Under the pieces are notes generated by a model. The model searched no databases, was not told the DNA's origin, and saw nothing but the letters and a program-made list of their open reading frames with translations. This document shows, piece by piece, positions 48,742 to 56,745 of a DNA stretch of 61,393 nucleotides; within the stretch, counting starts at the first letter, position 1; each line of letters opens with the position of its first letter. Source of the stretch: Methylobacteriaceae bacterium (GTDB lineage Bacteria; Pseudomonadota; Alphaproteobacteria; Rhizobiales; Beijerinckiaceae); NCBI GenBank assembly GCA_020638195.1, contig JACKJC010000007.1, positions 1 through 61,393 of the forward strand, in the 5' to 3' direction. Position numbers and translations under genes: made by a program.

Positions 48742-49836
48742 TCAGCCCTTGGCGCGCTGACGCACCATGAAATTGTCGTAGGTGAACTCGGCAACCTGCC
48801 ACCAGAGATATTCGTTGTTCTGGAACTCGTGCATGTTGTCGTAGATCTTCTTGAAGTTCGCGTTCTTGGCCGACAGCTCCTTGTAGAGTTCCTGCGCGGC
48901 CTTGTACGAGGCTTCGAGAATTTCCTGCGAGAACGGACGCAGCTTCGTGCCGTTCGCGACGAGGCTCTTGAGCGCCGCCGGATTGTCGGCGTCGTACTTC
49001 GACTGCATCCAGATGTTCGACACAGATGCGGCAGCATCGAGGATCGCCTGATAGTTCTTCGGCAGCTGGTTGTATTTCTCGAGGTTGAAGATGTAGTGCA
49101 GGTTCGCGCCGCCTTCCCAGAAGCCCGGGTAGTAGTAATAGGGCGCGACCTTGTTGAAGCCGAGCTTCAGATCGTCATACGGCCCAACCCATTCGGCCGC
49201 GTCGATCGTGCCCTTTTCGAGCGAGGGATAGATGTCGCCGCCCGGGATCGACTGCGGAACGACGCCGAGCTTGCTGAGCACCGCGCCGCCCATGCCGCCG
49301 ATGCGGAACTTCAGGCCCTTGAGGTCGGCGACCGTCTTGATCTCCTTGCGGAACCAGCCGCCCATCTGCGTGCCGGTGTTGCCGCCGGGCAGACCCTTCA
49401 GGTTGTAGCCCTTCAGGAACTCGTCCATCAGCTTGTTGCCGTCGCCATTGTAGAACCAAGCGTTCTGCTGGCGGGGGTTCAGGCCGAAGGGAATGGCGGT
49501 GCCGAGCGCGAAGGTCGGGTCCTTGCCCCAGAAATAGTAGAGCGCGGTTTCGCCAACCTCGACCGTGCCGTTCTGGGTCGCTTCAAGAACGCCCGGACCG
49601 GGAACGATTTCGCCAGCCGCGAAGGTCTGGATCTTGAAATTGCCGTCCGTCATGTCGGACACGGCCTTGGCGAAAATGTCGACCGCGCCGTAGATCGTAT
49701 CGAGCGACTTCGGGAAGCTGGACGCCAGACGCCACTGAATCTTCGGCGAAGACTGCGCGATCGCAGGCGCGGCGATGCCCGCGCCGGCGCCAGCCAGCGC
49801 CGCAGTCTTCAGAAATTTTCTTCTTTCAACCGTCAT
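48742..49836 (-). CDS. TRAP transporter substrate-binding protein (DctP/TakP-like)
   Basis: Periplasmic binding subunit of 364 residues. A twin-arginine-type signal ERRKFLKTAALAGAGAG precedes the mature SPKIQWRLASSFPKSLDTIYGAVD. The mature protein shares the GGNTGTQMGGWFRKEIKTVADLKGLKFRIGG signature, including the Arg that salt-bridges the ligand carboxylate, and GWVGPYDDLKLGF; it is most like the 2-oxoacid or TakP-type group. It is encoded opposite to its presumed partners and converges on them, with a shared terminator. The ATG at 49836 (MTVERRKF) was chosen so the RR signal is at the N-terminus. A dedicated promoter must lie in the 140-base gap to its right. Confidence 0.93.
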   Translation of the reverse strand: MTVERRKFLKTAALAGAGAGIAAPAIAQSSPKIQWRLASSFPKSLDTIYGAVDIFAKAVSDMTDGNFKIQTFAAGEIVPGPGVLEATQNGTVEVGETALYYFWGKDPTFALGTAIPFGLNPRQQNAWFYNGDGNKLMDEFLKGYNLKGLPGGNTGTQMGGWFRKEIKTVADLKGLKFRIGGMGGAVLSKLGVVPQSIPGGDIYPSLEKGTIDAAEWVGPYDDLKLGFNKVAPYYYYPGFWEGGANLHYIFNLEKYNQLPKNYQAILDAAASVSNIWMQSKYDADNPAALKSLVANGTKLRPFSQEILEASYKAAQELYKELSAKNANFKKIYDNMHEFQNNEYLWWQVAEFTYDNFMVRQRAKG

Positions 49837-49975
49837 GTCATTCTCCCTGACTTGAAGACGTCGTTGCACATTCCCTCACAAGCCGCCCCGGCGCGCTGTT
49901 CCGCGCTGCCGCCTGGCCGACGCCCGCGCGGAGATAAGCACATAAGAGGCTAGTCGCGAAGCAAATTGCGCGCGC

Positions 49976-51055
49976 TCAGGCGGCCTGCCCCGGCTTTCTG
50001 CGGCCGAAAGCCGCGCGCGCGCCCGGCGCCGGCGCTTCCGGCGGCTCGACCTTGTCGACGAGCGCGCGCAATTCCGGCGTCAGTAGAGACGCATTGCGCT
50101 GCACAAATTCGAGCAGCGAACGTTCTGGCCCGGTGACGAGTCCATTGCGGCGAACACGGTCGAGAAGCCATTCCGCCTTCTCTCCCTGCAGTTGCGCGGC
50201 GTTTTCGGCGGCGCGGACGCGCTCGAGTTCATCGACGGCGATTCGATAGTTCGTTTCCTCGCCGAGCGTTCCTTCGCCGAGGATCTTGGACATGGCGCTC
50301 AAACCAGCGCCTGCGCCGCCCAGCATGGCGGCCAATGTCGAGACGATGCTACTTTCGTAGGGCCGATCCCAAGCCTGCAACGCAGCTTCGCGCGAGATCG
50401 CCTGGCGGGCGGTCGCGCCCAGAAGATAGTTTCCAACCGCGCGCGCGAAAAGGTCGTCCCAGGCGGGATCGTTGTCGGCGCCGGCGGTCGCGTCCGCGAT
50501 GTCGAACAGCGCTTCGGCCTCCTCACGACTGATGGCGAGCATGCCGCCCGCCTCCGCGCCCCAGAGGACACGCTGCATCAGCCTGATTTCGACCGGGCCG
50601 ACGGCGCCCGGCCGCAACCGGTCGCCAGAGGCGTCGACGCCGTCGGAATAGATCGCGGCGTTTTTCACCTGTCGCAGCACGAAGGCCGAAAACCGAGGCG
50701 ACGCCTCGCGCGCCTTCGCGACGATATCGGCGAGGGCCTCGAGCGCGGTATCGGAGCGCGCTTCCTTGCGCTCGCCGATGCAGCCGATCAGGAGGTCGGC
50801 GTTCTCGTCGCTGAGATAATCCTGCGGCGGCGTCTGATTGAGTGCGATGTCGACGAGCGCTTCGCGAAAGAAGGTCGACCAGCCAGGATTGTGATCGGCG
50901 CGCGCCTGCTCGATGGCGAAGAGGCCGGCTATGTCGTCGGGCGATACGACTTCATCGGAATAGACGAAGCGCCGCGCAGCGGCGAGATCTTCATCCTCGA
51001 TGCGTCCTGTCTGGCCGACGCGGTCGCGAATCTTTTGCAAAGCAATATGCAGCAT
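49976..51055 (-). CDS. Unassigned cytosolic protein with a duplicated domain
   Basis: A 359-residue protein I do not recognise, with no signal peptide or membrane helix. It carries two copies of a domain: about 18-88 (with VVSPDDIAGLFAIEQARADHNPGW and FFREALVDIAL) and about 150-225 (with AISREEAEALFDIADATAGADNDPAW and LFARAVGNYLL). The shared pattern is S-x-(D/E)(D/E)-x4-LF-x-I-x2-A-x-A-x3-N/D-x-W-x3-F-x2-A. A third helical part (about 240-345) carries LGGAGAGLSAMSKILGEG and a coiled-like RVRAAENAAQLQGEKAEWLL. Such acid loops resemble degenerate EF-hand or TerB-like helical domains, but the usual ligands are not complete. The ATG at 51055 has GGAGGGG just upstream. It is monocistronic. Confidence 0.75.
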   Translation of the reverse strand: MLHIALQKIRDRVGQTGRIEDEDLAAARRFVYSDEVVSPDDIAGLFAIEQARADHNPGWSTFFREALVDIALNQTPPQDYLSDENADLLIGCIGERKEARSDTALEALADIVAKAREASPRFSAFVLRQVKNAAIYSDGVDASGDRLRPGAVGPVEIRLMQRVLWGAEAGGMLAISREEAEALFDIADATAGADNDPAWDDLFARAVGNYLLGATARQAISREAALQAWDRPYESSIVSTLAAMLGGAGAGLSAMSKILGEGTLGEETNYRIAVDELERVRAAENAAQLQGEKAEWLLDRVRRNGLVTGPERSLLEFVQRNASLLTPELRALVDKVEPPEAPAPGARAAFGRRKPGQAA

Positions 51056-51160
51056 GGCCCCTCCCATGCTGTGGAGGGTGACGCAGCGACCTTTACGCGT
51101 CTTTAGGAAAGCCCGCGTCGCGCCTGATATGTCGTCGCATGATGAATCGAACCTTGCATA

Positions 51161-51190
51161 CGAAAACGCCGCCGGCGCAGCCGGCGGCGT
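51161..51190 (-). terminator. Rho-independent terminator of the Gly-rich exported protein gene
   Basis: ACGCCGCCGG (51166-51175) pairs perfectly with CCGGCGGCGT (51181-51190); on the minus strand it is followed by TTTTCG. It is 22 bases after the stop of the gene at 51213. Confidence 0.85.
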
Positions 51191-51212
51191 CGATCGGACA
51201 TGATCGGACCGA

Positions 51213-51515
51213 TCAGTAGCAGGGCACGCGAACGCGCTGGTAGCCGATGAAATTGCCCCAGCTGTCGTAGACAGCCTGATTGGCGACGCAGCCGTAATTG
51301 TTGTAGGCGCCGGCCGCGAGCGCGCCGAGCGCCAGGCCGCCGATGGCGCCGGCCGCCCACGGGCCAGGTCCGCCCCAGCCGCGATGATGCCCCCAACCGC
51401 CGCCGTGCCAGCCGCGACGACCGAAGGCGTCGGCGGGCGTGATGGATGTCGCCAGCGCGCCGCCCAGCGTGAGCGCGGCCAGACCAGCGGTGAGGGTCTT
51501 GCGGAAGCGGGTCAT
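51213..51515 (-). CDS. Small Gly/His/Trp-rich exported protein
   Basis: A 100-residue protein of unknown function. The signal peptide covers about 1-30 (LAALTLGGALATSITPADA). A low-complexity stretch FGRRGWHGGGWGHHRGWGGPGPW is followed by a hydrophobic GAIGGLALGALAAGAY that resembles a glycine-zipper membrane insert, and a C-terminal YNNYGCVANQAVYDSWGNFIGYQRVRVPCY with two Cys. The last part is common to a group of small Rhizobiales surface proteins. The His-rich repeat might bind metal, but this is a guess. The ATG at 51515 has an excellent AAAGGAGA site and the gene has its own terminator. Confidence 0.82.
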   Translation of the reverse strand: MTRFRKTLTAGLAALTLGGALATSITPADAFGRRGWHGGGWGHHRGWGGPGPWAAGAIGGLALGALAAGAYNNYGCVANQAVYDSWGNFIGYQRVRVPCY

Positions 51516-51715
51516 GGATGTCTCCTTTCGCCGGCGTTTGCCGGACCTCTCCCAGAAACTCGGACAATGCCCTTCTTGATCCATGGCGGCTGAACGTCGC
51601 CTGAATGATTTACGGCGGGATAATGACCGCCCACCTGCCGTTCAGGCGACTTGCCGAGCGCGGCGGCGCTGTGGCATGCCAGCGTAGAGCTTTCGAAAGC
51701 AAAAGGCGCGTCCAA

Positions 51716-52585
51716 ATGACCAAAGTCGCTTTTCTCGGCCTCGGCGTCATGGGCTTTCCCATGGCCGGCCACCTGAAGACCAAGGGCGGCTGCGACGTCG
51801 TCGTTTACAACCGCTCCACCGCCAAGGCGAAGGCCTGGGTCGAGAAGTTCGGCGGCGCCTCCGCGCCGACGCCACGCGAGGCGGCAAGAGATTGTGACAT
51901 CGTCTTCGCCTGCGTCGGCAATGACGACGACCTGCGCTCCATCACGCTCGGGCCCGACGGCGCGCTCGCGGGCATGAAGAAGGGCGCGATCTTCGTCGAC
52001 CATACGACCGCCTCCGCGGAAGTCGCGCGCGAGCTCCACGCCGCCGCCGCCGACCTCGGCGTCGCCTTCGTCGACGCGCCGGTGTCGGGCGGACAGGCCG
52101 GAGCGGAGAATGGCGTGCTGACGGTGATGTGCGGCGGCGATGCCGAGCCTTACGCCAAGGCCGAGCCCGTGATCGCGCATTTCGCGCGCGCGTGCCGCCT
52201 GATGGGGCCGTCGGGCGCCGGACAACTCACCAAGATGGTCAACCAGATCTGCATCGCCGGCCTCGTGCAGGGCCTCGCGGAGGGGCTGCATTTCGCGCAG
52301 AAGGCGGGGCTGGACGGCGAAGCCGTGGTCGCTGTGATCTCCAAGGGGGCCGCGCAGTCCTGGCAGATGGAAAATCGCTTCAAGACGATGCTGGACGGCA
52401 AGTTCGATTTCGGTTTCGCGGTCGACTGGATGCGCAAGGATCTGTCGATCTGCCTGTCGGAAGCCCGCAACAATGGCGCGAACCTGCCGGTGGCCGCGCT
52501 GGTCGACCAGTTTTATTCCGAAGTGCAGAAGATGGGCGGCAAGCGCTGGGACACGTCCAGCCTGATCGCGCGGCTCAATCGTTGA
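51716..52585 (+). CDS. Beta-hydroxyacid dehydrogenase (3-hydroxyisobutyrate dehydrogenase family)
   Basis: NAD(P)-dependent oxidoreductase of 289 residues, the family of 3-hydroxyisobutyrate and tartronate-semialdehyde enzymes. The dinucleotide motif GLGVMGFPMAGHL (8-20) is followed by VVVYNRSTAKA, whose Asn-Arg favours NADPH. The substrate-binding DAPVSGGQAGAENGVLTVMCGG is complete, and the catalytic Lys lies in GAGQLTKMVNQ. The C-terminal helical bundle begins at about 165 and holds KDLSICLSEARNNGANLPVAALVDQFYSEVQ. The ATG at 51716 gives the family N-terminus MTKVAFLGLG. The small membrane protein gene follows after 37 bases. The acid substrate is unknown. Confidence 0.94.
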   Translation: MTKVAFLGLGVMGFPMAGHLKTKGGCDVVVYNRSTAKAKAWVEKFGGASAPTPREAARDCDIVFACVGNDDDLRSITLGPDGALAGMKKGAIFVDHTTASAEVARELHAAAADLGVAFVDAPVSGGQAGAENGVLTVMCGGDAEPYAKAEPVIAHFARACRLMGPSGAGQLTKMVNQICIAGLVQGLAEGLHFAQKAGLDGEAVVAVISKGAAQSWQMENRFKTMLDGKFDFGFAVDWMRKDLSICLSEARNNGANLPVAALVDQFYSEVQKMGGKRWDTSSLIARLNR

Positions 52586-52622
52586 CCATCTCGCGCGAGC
52601 GCCGCCAAACCGGAAGGTCGGG

Positions 52623-52856
52623 ATGACGGACGATGACCCGGGTCTGCCCCCTCGTCCGCGCCCGACGCTTTCGACGTTCTTCGCCGATCTTGCCCAAGGA
52701 TTGGTTCGTGACCTTTTCCGGCTGGTCGCGGCCGCCGGAATCGGCACGGCGATCGGCGCCGGCGTCTGCCTTTACTACGGGCTACCGCTGGTGCTGTCGC
52801 TGCTCGGCGGATTGATCGTTCTCGGCCTCGCGGCGCTGCTCCTCAGCGATCTTTGA
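52623..52856 (+). CDS. Small membrane protein, two helices
   Basis: A 77-residue protein with a Pro-rich start (DDDPGLPPRPRPTL), an amphipathic segment LSTFFADLAQGLVRDLFRLVAA, and a hairpin of membrane segments near 35-50 (VAAAGIGTAIGAGVCLYYGL) and 55-75 (LVLSLLGGLIVLGLAALLLS). The family is not recognised. GGAAGG lies 8 bases before the ATG, which supports expression. Its last 75 bases overlap the 3' end of the converging uracil-glycosylase gene, which makes it an unusual long antisense overlap. It follows the dehydrogenase gene by 37 bases. Confidence 0.65.
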   Translation: MTDDDPGLPPRPRPTLSTFFADLAQGLVRDLFRLVAAAGIGTAIGAGVCLYYGLPLVLSLLGGLIVLGLAALLLSDL

Positions 52857-53504
52857 ACGCTCCGGCGGGCTTGTTGCTTTCGCCGCTACCGCCCGCAAGT
52901 CGGGCAGAACCTCAGCCTCGAACCAGGGATTGCGCTTCAGCCATCCGGTATTTCGCCATGATGGATGCGGCAGCGGGAACAGGCGCGGCTTCGCATCGCT
53001 GAACTCCCGCCATCGTCTGACGACCTCGTCGACCTTGGCCGCCTTCGCCAAGGGTAGACCCAATCGCGCGAAATGATAGCGGTGGGCGTAGCCCCCGATC
53101 GCCAGCACGATATCGACCTGCGGCAGGCGTTCGAACAGAAGATCATGCCACGCGCAGGCGCATTCCTTGCGCGGCGGAAGGTCGCCGCCATTCGCGTCGT
53201 AGCCCGGAAAGCAGAAGCCCATCGGCACGATGCAGACCCGGCGCGTGTCGTAGAAGGCCTCGCGATCCATCCCGAGCCACATGCGCAGGCGATCGCCGGA
53301 GGGATCGTCGAATGGCAGTCCCGACTTGTGGACGCGCATGCCCGGCGCCTGACCGGCGATCAGGAGTCGTGCCGTCGCAGATACGCGAAGGACCGGGCGC
53401 GGCTCGTGCGGCAGGGGCGCGCCATCGGGGCGTTCGACGCATATCCGGCAGGCGCGGATGTCATCCGCGAGCCGGTCGAGATCAGAGCTCGACGACGAGG
53501 CCAT
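52782..53504 (-). CDS. Uracil-DNA glycosylase family protein
   Basis: Protein of 240 residues in the uracil-DNA glycosylase superfamily, an enzyme type that removes uracil from DNA. The N-terminal RACRICVERPDG carries a Cys pair, and the water-activating loop reads LIAGQAPGMRVHKSGLPFDDPSGDRL, with the pocket GQAPG. The C-terminal DNA-inserting loop is HPSWRNTGWLKRNPWFE. Only two of the four Fe-S Cys of family 4/5 are visible, so it is a variant group. The C-terminal tail ERSKIAEEQRREAENDQSAEQ is charged and overlaps the opposite small membrane protein gene by 75 bases. Its start overlaps the end of the MBL gene by 23 bases, so the GST-MBL-UDG order is one operon. Confidence 0.87.
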   Translation of the reverse strand: MASSSSSDLDRLADDIRACRICVERPDGAPLPHEPRPVLRVSATARLLIAGQAPGMRVHKSGLPFDDPSGDRLRMWLGMDREAFYDTRRVCIVPMGFCFPGYDANGGDLPPRKECACAWHDLLFERLPQVDIVLAIGGYAHRYHFARLGLPLAKAAKVDEVVRRWREFSDAKPRLFPLPHPSWRNTGWLKRNPWFEAEVLPDLRAVAAKATSPPERSKIAEEQRREAENDQSAEQRQHQR

Positions 53505-54228
53505 CGCTGGCGGCTTCCGGCCCGCCTTCGGCGCGGATCGTATCGAGGCCGGCGAGAACCTCCGGGCCCATATGCGTGATCATCATGCGACGCGCCCTGA
53601 CGCGCGGAAGGTTTTCGCGCAGGCGTGGCCAGTCCATGTGGCCCGGCGCTTTCGGCGCCATCGAATGGCACTCGCAAACGAAGAGGTCCGCGTCGGCGGA
53701 AATGTCGAGAAGCGCATCGGTCCAGGCGGTGTCGCCGGAAAAAGCGAAGGACTTTCCGCCGGCCTCGATCCGCACCGCCGTCGCCGGGGCGCCCGAGGCG
53801 TGAACGACTTCCATGGTGCGCACGGCGAAGCCGGCGATCTCAACGCGGGAAGGCGGCGCGATTTCATGAATCTCCCAGGGGAAGCGCCATTTGATGCCGG
53901 TCGTGCCCGGAAAGAATGCCTCCATCGCCATGGAGAGACGCGAGCGCAGGCCCGGCGGCCCGTAAATTGTCAGGGGCTTGTCGCGCGGATCGACGAATTG
54001 CGCCTCGAGAAGCAGAAACGGCAGCCCGCCGAAATGATCGCCGTGCAGGTGGGTGATCAGCAGGCCGTCGATGTCGTTGAAGGAAAAGCCGAGGCGACGC
54101 CAGCCGACGATCGAGGCGGCGCCGAAATCGATCATCAGCGTCCGGCCGGCGTTATCGAGGCGCAGGCAGGTGTGCGCCCGCCCGCCGCTGCCGAAAGCAT
54201 CCCCTGTGCCTACGAAGGTGACCCGCAT
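53482..54228 (-). CDS. MBL-fold metallohydrolase
   Basis: Metallo-beta-lactamase fold enzyme of 248 residues, RNase Z/phosphodiesterase-like group. The dinuclear metal motif is TH60-L-H62-G-D64-H65 in ITHLHGDHFGGLPF, with further ligands in VVHASGAP, AFSGDTAWTD and MITHMGPE. It begins at the family N-terminus MRVTFVGTGDAFGSGGRAHTCLRL. The lack of a long exosite arm argues against a bona fide tRNase Z. It sits between the GST gene (6 bases upstream) and the uracil-glycosylase gene (overlapping by 23 bases). The physical link may reflect detoxification plus repair, but its true substrate is unknown. Confidence 0.9.
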   Translation of the reverse strand: MRVTFVGTGDAFGSGGRAHTCLRLDNAGRTLMIDFGAASIVGWRRLGFSFNDIDGLLITHLHGDHFGGLPFLLLEAQFVDPRDKPLTIYGPPGLRSRLSMAMEAFFPGTTGIKWRFPWEIHEIAPPSRVEIAGFAVRTMEVVHASGAPATAVRIEAGGKSFAFSGDTAWTDALLDISADADLFVCECHSMAPKAPGHMDWPRLRENLPRVRARRMMITHMGPEVLAGLDTIRAEGGPEAASDGLVVEL

Positions 54229-54234
54229 CCGTGC

Positions 54235-54846
54235 TCAGGCCTTCGCGCTCGGCCGCGCCGACAATTCGCCGTGCCAGCGGGCAAGGTTGGCCAGTTCCGC
54301 TGGCGCCTGGATGCGGGCCAGGCGCAGGAAATCCATGGCGACGAGACCATCGACATCAGCGATCGAATAATCGTCGCCGGCCAGCCAGCGCGTTTCGGCG
54401 AGGCGCTCGTCGAGCACCTTCAGGAAATCCAGAACACGCGGCCGGTTGGTTTCGGCGACCTGAGCGATCTGCGGGACTTCGAGCGCCGCCATTGCGGGAT
54501 GCGTATGGCGAAACACCATGGCGGTCGGCATCATCAGGTTGAGTTCGACGCGCCTGCGCCACATCTCGACCGTCGCACGGCCGACGGCGCCCCGCCCGAA
54601 CAGGTTCGGCTCGGGTTGCAGTTCCTCGAAATACCGGCAGATCGCAATGGACTCGGTGATCACGGTCCCGTCGTCGAGCACGAGCGAAGGCGTGCGCTGC
54701 AGTGCGTTGATCTTCGAGTATTCCGCCTGCTTGTGCTCCATCTTGCCGAGGTCCACCTGAACCATCGGGACCTCGATCCCCTTTTCGGCGAGAAAAATTC
54801 GGACACGGCGAGGGTTGGGGGCGACCTTGGTATCGTAAAGGATCAT
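54235..54846 (-). CDS. Glutathione S-transferase
   Basis: Cytosolic transferase of 203 residues. The N-terminal thioredoxin-like domain (1-80) reads MILYDTKVAPNPRRVRIFLAEKGIE and has the glutathione-binding PSLVLDDGTVITESIAICRYFEE (about 52-75) with the ES that contacts the gamma-glutamyl group. The helical domain follows (about 90-200) with DYSIADVDGLVAMDFLRLARI, the conserved N-capping box. The catalytic residue in the first helix is not obvious (Thr6 or Asn11 region). It is the first gene of the GST-MBL-UDG unit, 6 bases upstream of MBL. The ATG at 54846 is preferred to a longer start with a basic extension. Confidence 0.92.
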   Translation of the reverse strand: MILYDTKVAPNPRRVRIFLAEKGIEVPMVQVDLGKMEHKQAEYSKINALQRTPSLVLDDGTVITESIAICRYFEELQPEPNLFGRGAVGRATVEMWRRRVELNLMMPTAMVFRHTHPAMAALEVPQIAQVAETNRPRVLDFLKVLDERLAETRWLAGDDYSIADVDGLVAMDFLRLARIQAPAELANLARWHGELSARPSAKA

Positions 54847-55119
54847 TAACCATACTCCGGCGCTACGCGGCCGCAGCGCGCCGGCCAGCATTAACACCCC
54901 CCCATATCTGTTGAAAGCGACAGACGGGCCGGCGCCCGGCCCGAAACGTTCGCGATGTGCGGAGCCGCACCCGCCGCGACGGCCGGCGCGCGCCACAAGT
55001 CTTGTCGCGATCCCATCGATTTTATTCGAATTGCGGGTCCGGGGTCAGCCAGTCGTTAAGTTTTGTCGCGCAATTATGTTTCCTACAGTTGTGTCGCGTC
55101 CTCGCGTGGGTCGTTCGTA

Positions 55120-56667
55120 ATGAGTCAAGTCACCGCCGAGATGATCGAGCGCGGTCGCGGCGCCAATTCCCGAAACTCGACCGAACGCCGGCGCCTTGCG
55201 TACAAGGTGCGCGAGGCGCGCGAGAAACTGACCACGGGCGGCGCCGGCCACGGCGCCTTCGAGGGCGAACTCCTTCGCATCTACGCGGAAAGCCGGATCA
55301 GCTCCGCGCCTTGGGCCCTGCTGATCGCGGCCGCGATCGGCGGCGTCTCGACCTTCTGGGCGCCGCTTCAGTTCGTCGGCATCTGGACGGCGATCGTCTG
55401 GGCGGCGATCGGCGGCGCCTTCCTCGCGTCCAAGCTCTTCCTGCGGCAGGCCGAGATCACCTCGGTTCCCGCCTGGCGCACCAAGATCATTGTCATCGAG
55501 GCCCTTCTCGGCCTCGCCTGGGCGTCGATCGTCGTTCTGCTGATCATGTTCGGCAAGGGCGAGGCGCGCGGATTCCTGCTGGCCATCCTCCTGATGCTCG
55601 GTGCGATGACAGCCATGGCGACGGCGGCGATCCCGAACGCGGTCTATGCCTCCGTCACGCCGCTGTGCCTCGCAATCGCCGGCGTTGCCGCCAGCTCCAC
55701 GACCGACACGCCCGTGCTGGCGACGACTGCCTTCGTTTGCGGCGCGGAAATCTATTTCATCACGCTCGCGCGCCGCCTTTATGAAACTTCGCTGTCCGCG
55801 CTCTACGCGCAGGCCGAGAAAGACGAACTGATCGGCGAGCTCGAGCGGGCGAAATCCAATTCCGACGAAGCGCGCCGCCGCGCGGAAGAGGCCAATCTCG
55901 CCAAGTCGCGGTTTCTGGCCACTATGAGCCACGAATTGCGTACGCCGCTGAATGCGATCCTCGGCTTTTCGGAAGTGATGAAGGATGAATTGTTCGGTGC
56001 GCATGCCGTGCCGGCCTATCGCGACTATTCGACCGACATTCATTCCAGCGGCCAGCATCTGCTCGCGCTGATCAACGAAATTCTCGACCTCTCGCGCGTC
56101 GAGGCTGGCCGATACGAACTCAAGGAAGACGCGATCTCGCTCAGCGCGATCATCCAGGATTGCGAACACCTGTTGCTGCTGCGCGCGCAAAAGCGCGACA
56201 TCAAGATCGCGGACGCCATCGAATCCGACCTGCCGCGCCTGTGGGCGGACGAGCGCGCCATTCGCCAGGTCGCGCTCAACCTGCTCACCAACGCGATCAA
56301 ATTCACGCCGCAGGGCGGCCAGATCACCATCAAGGTCGGCTGGACCCAGGCGGGCGGCCAGTATTTCTCGGTGCGCGACACCGGCACCGGCATTCCCGAA
56401 CACGAGATACCCGTCGTCATGTCGTCCTTCGGACGCGGCACGCTCGCGCAGAAGAACGCAGACGAGGGCTCCGGCCTCGGCCTGCCGATCGTGAAGGGCC
56501 TCGTCGAACTGCATGGCGGCACATTCACGCTGCGCTCGAAGGTGCGCGAGGGAACCGAAGTCATCGTCGTCTTCCCGCCAGAACGCGTGATGAACGCCCT
56601 GCCCCGTTTCGGCGAGACGGAATCCGACCCGCGCGCCGCACGGATGCCGCACCGCAGCGCCGCCTGA
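55120..56667 (+). CDS. Membrane histidine kinase (PleC/PdhS-like HisKA)
   Basis: Sensor kinase of 515 residues. Six membrane helices cover about 63-218 as three pairs (LLIAAAIGGVSTFW, GIWTAIVWAAIGGAF and further), with small loops, so the signal is likely sensed within the membrane. A coiled coil (about 228-265) leads to the HisKA H-box FLATMSHELRTPLNAILGFSE with His271. The ATPase domain contains NLLTNAIKFTP (N box), DTGTGIPEHEIPVV (G1) and GSGLGLPIVKGLVELHGG (G2). The H-box and EVMKDELFG next to it are characteristic of the PleC/PdhS/DivJ kinases of alphaproteobacteria that act on DivK. No response regulator gene adjoins it. The start is the ATG at 55120. The GST operon diverges across about 270 bases. 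Confidence 0.93.
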   Translation: MSQVTAEMIERGRGANSRNSTERRRLAYKVREAREKLTTGGAGHGAFEGELLRIYAESRISSAPWALLIAAAIGGVSTFWAPLQFVGIWTAIVWAAIGGAFLASKLFLRQAEITSVPAWRTKIIVIEALLGLAWASIVVLLIMFGKGEARGFLLAILLMLGAMTAMATAAIPNAVYASVTPLCLAIAGVAASSTTDTPVLATTAFVCGAEIYFITLARRLYETSLSALYAQAEKDELIGELERAKSNSDEARRRAEEANLAKSRFLATMSHELRTPLNAILGFSEVMKDELFGAHAVPAYRDYSTDIHSSGQHLLALINEILDLSRVEAGRYELKEDAISLSAIIQDCEHLLLLRAQKRDIKIADAIESDLPRLWADERAIRQVALNLLTNAIKFTPQGGQITIKVGWTQAGGQYFSVRDTGTGIPEHEIPVVMSSFGRGTLAQKNADEGSGLGLPIVKGLVELHGGTFTLRSKVREGTEVIVVFPPERVMNALPRFGETESDPRAARMPHRSAA

Positions 56668-56745
56668 TCCGCGTGAGTTGACGCGCGGCCTCGCTGCCGC
56701 AACTCTGCGCCGCGAAGCACGAAGACTTCGCGCGTGGAGGACGAC

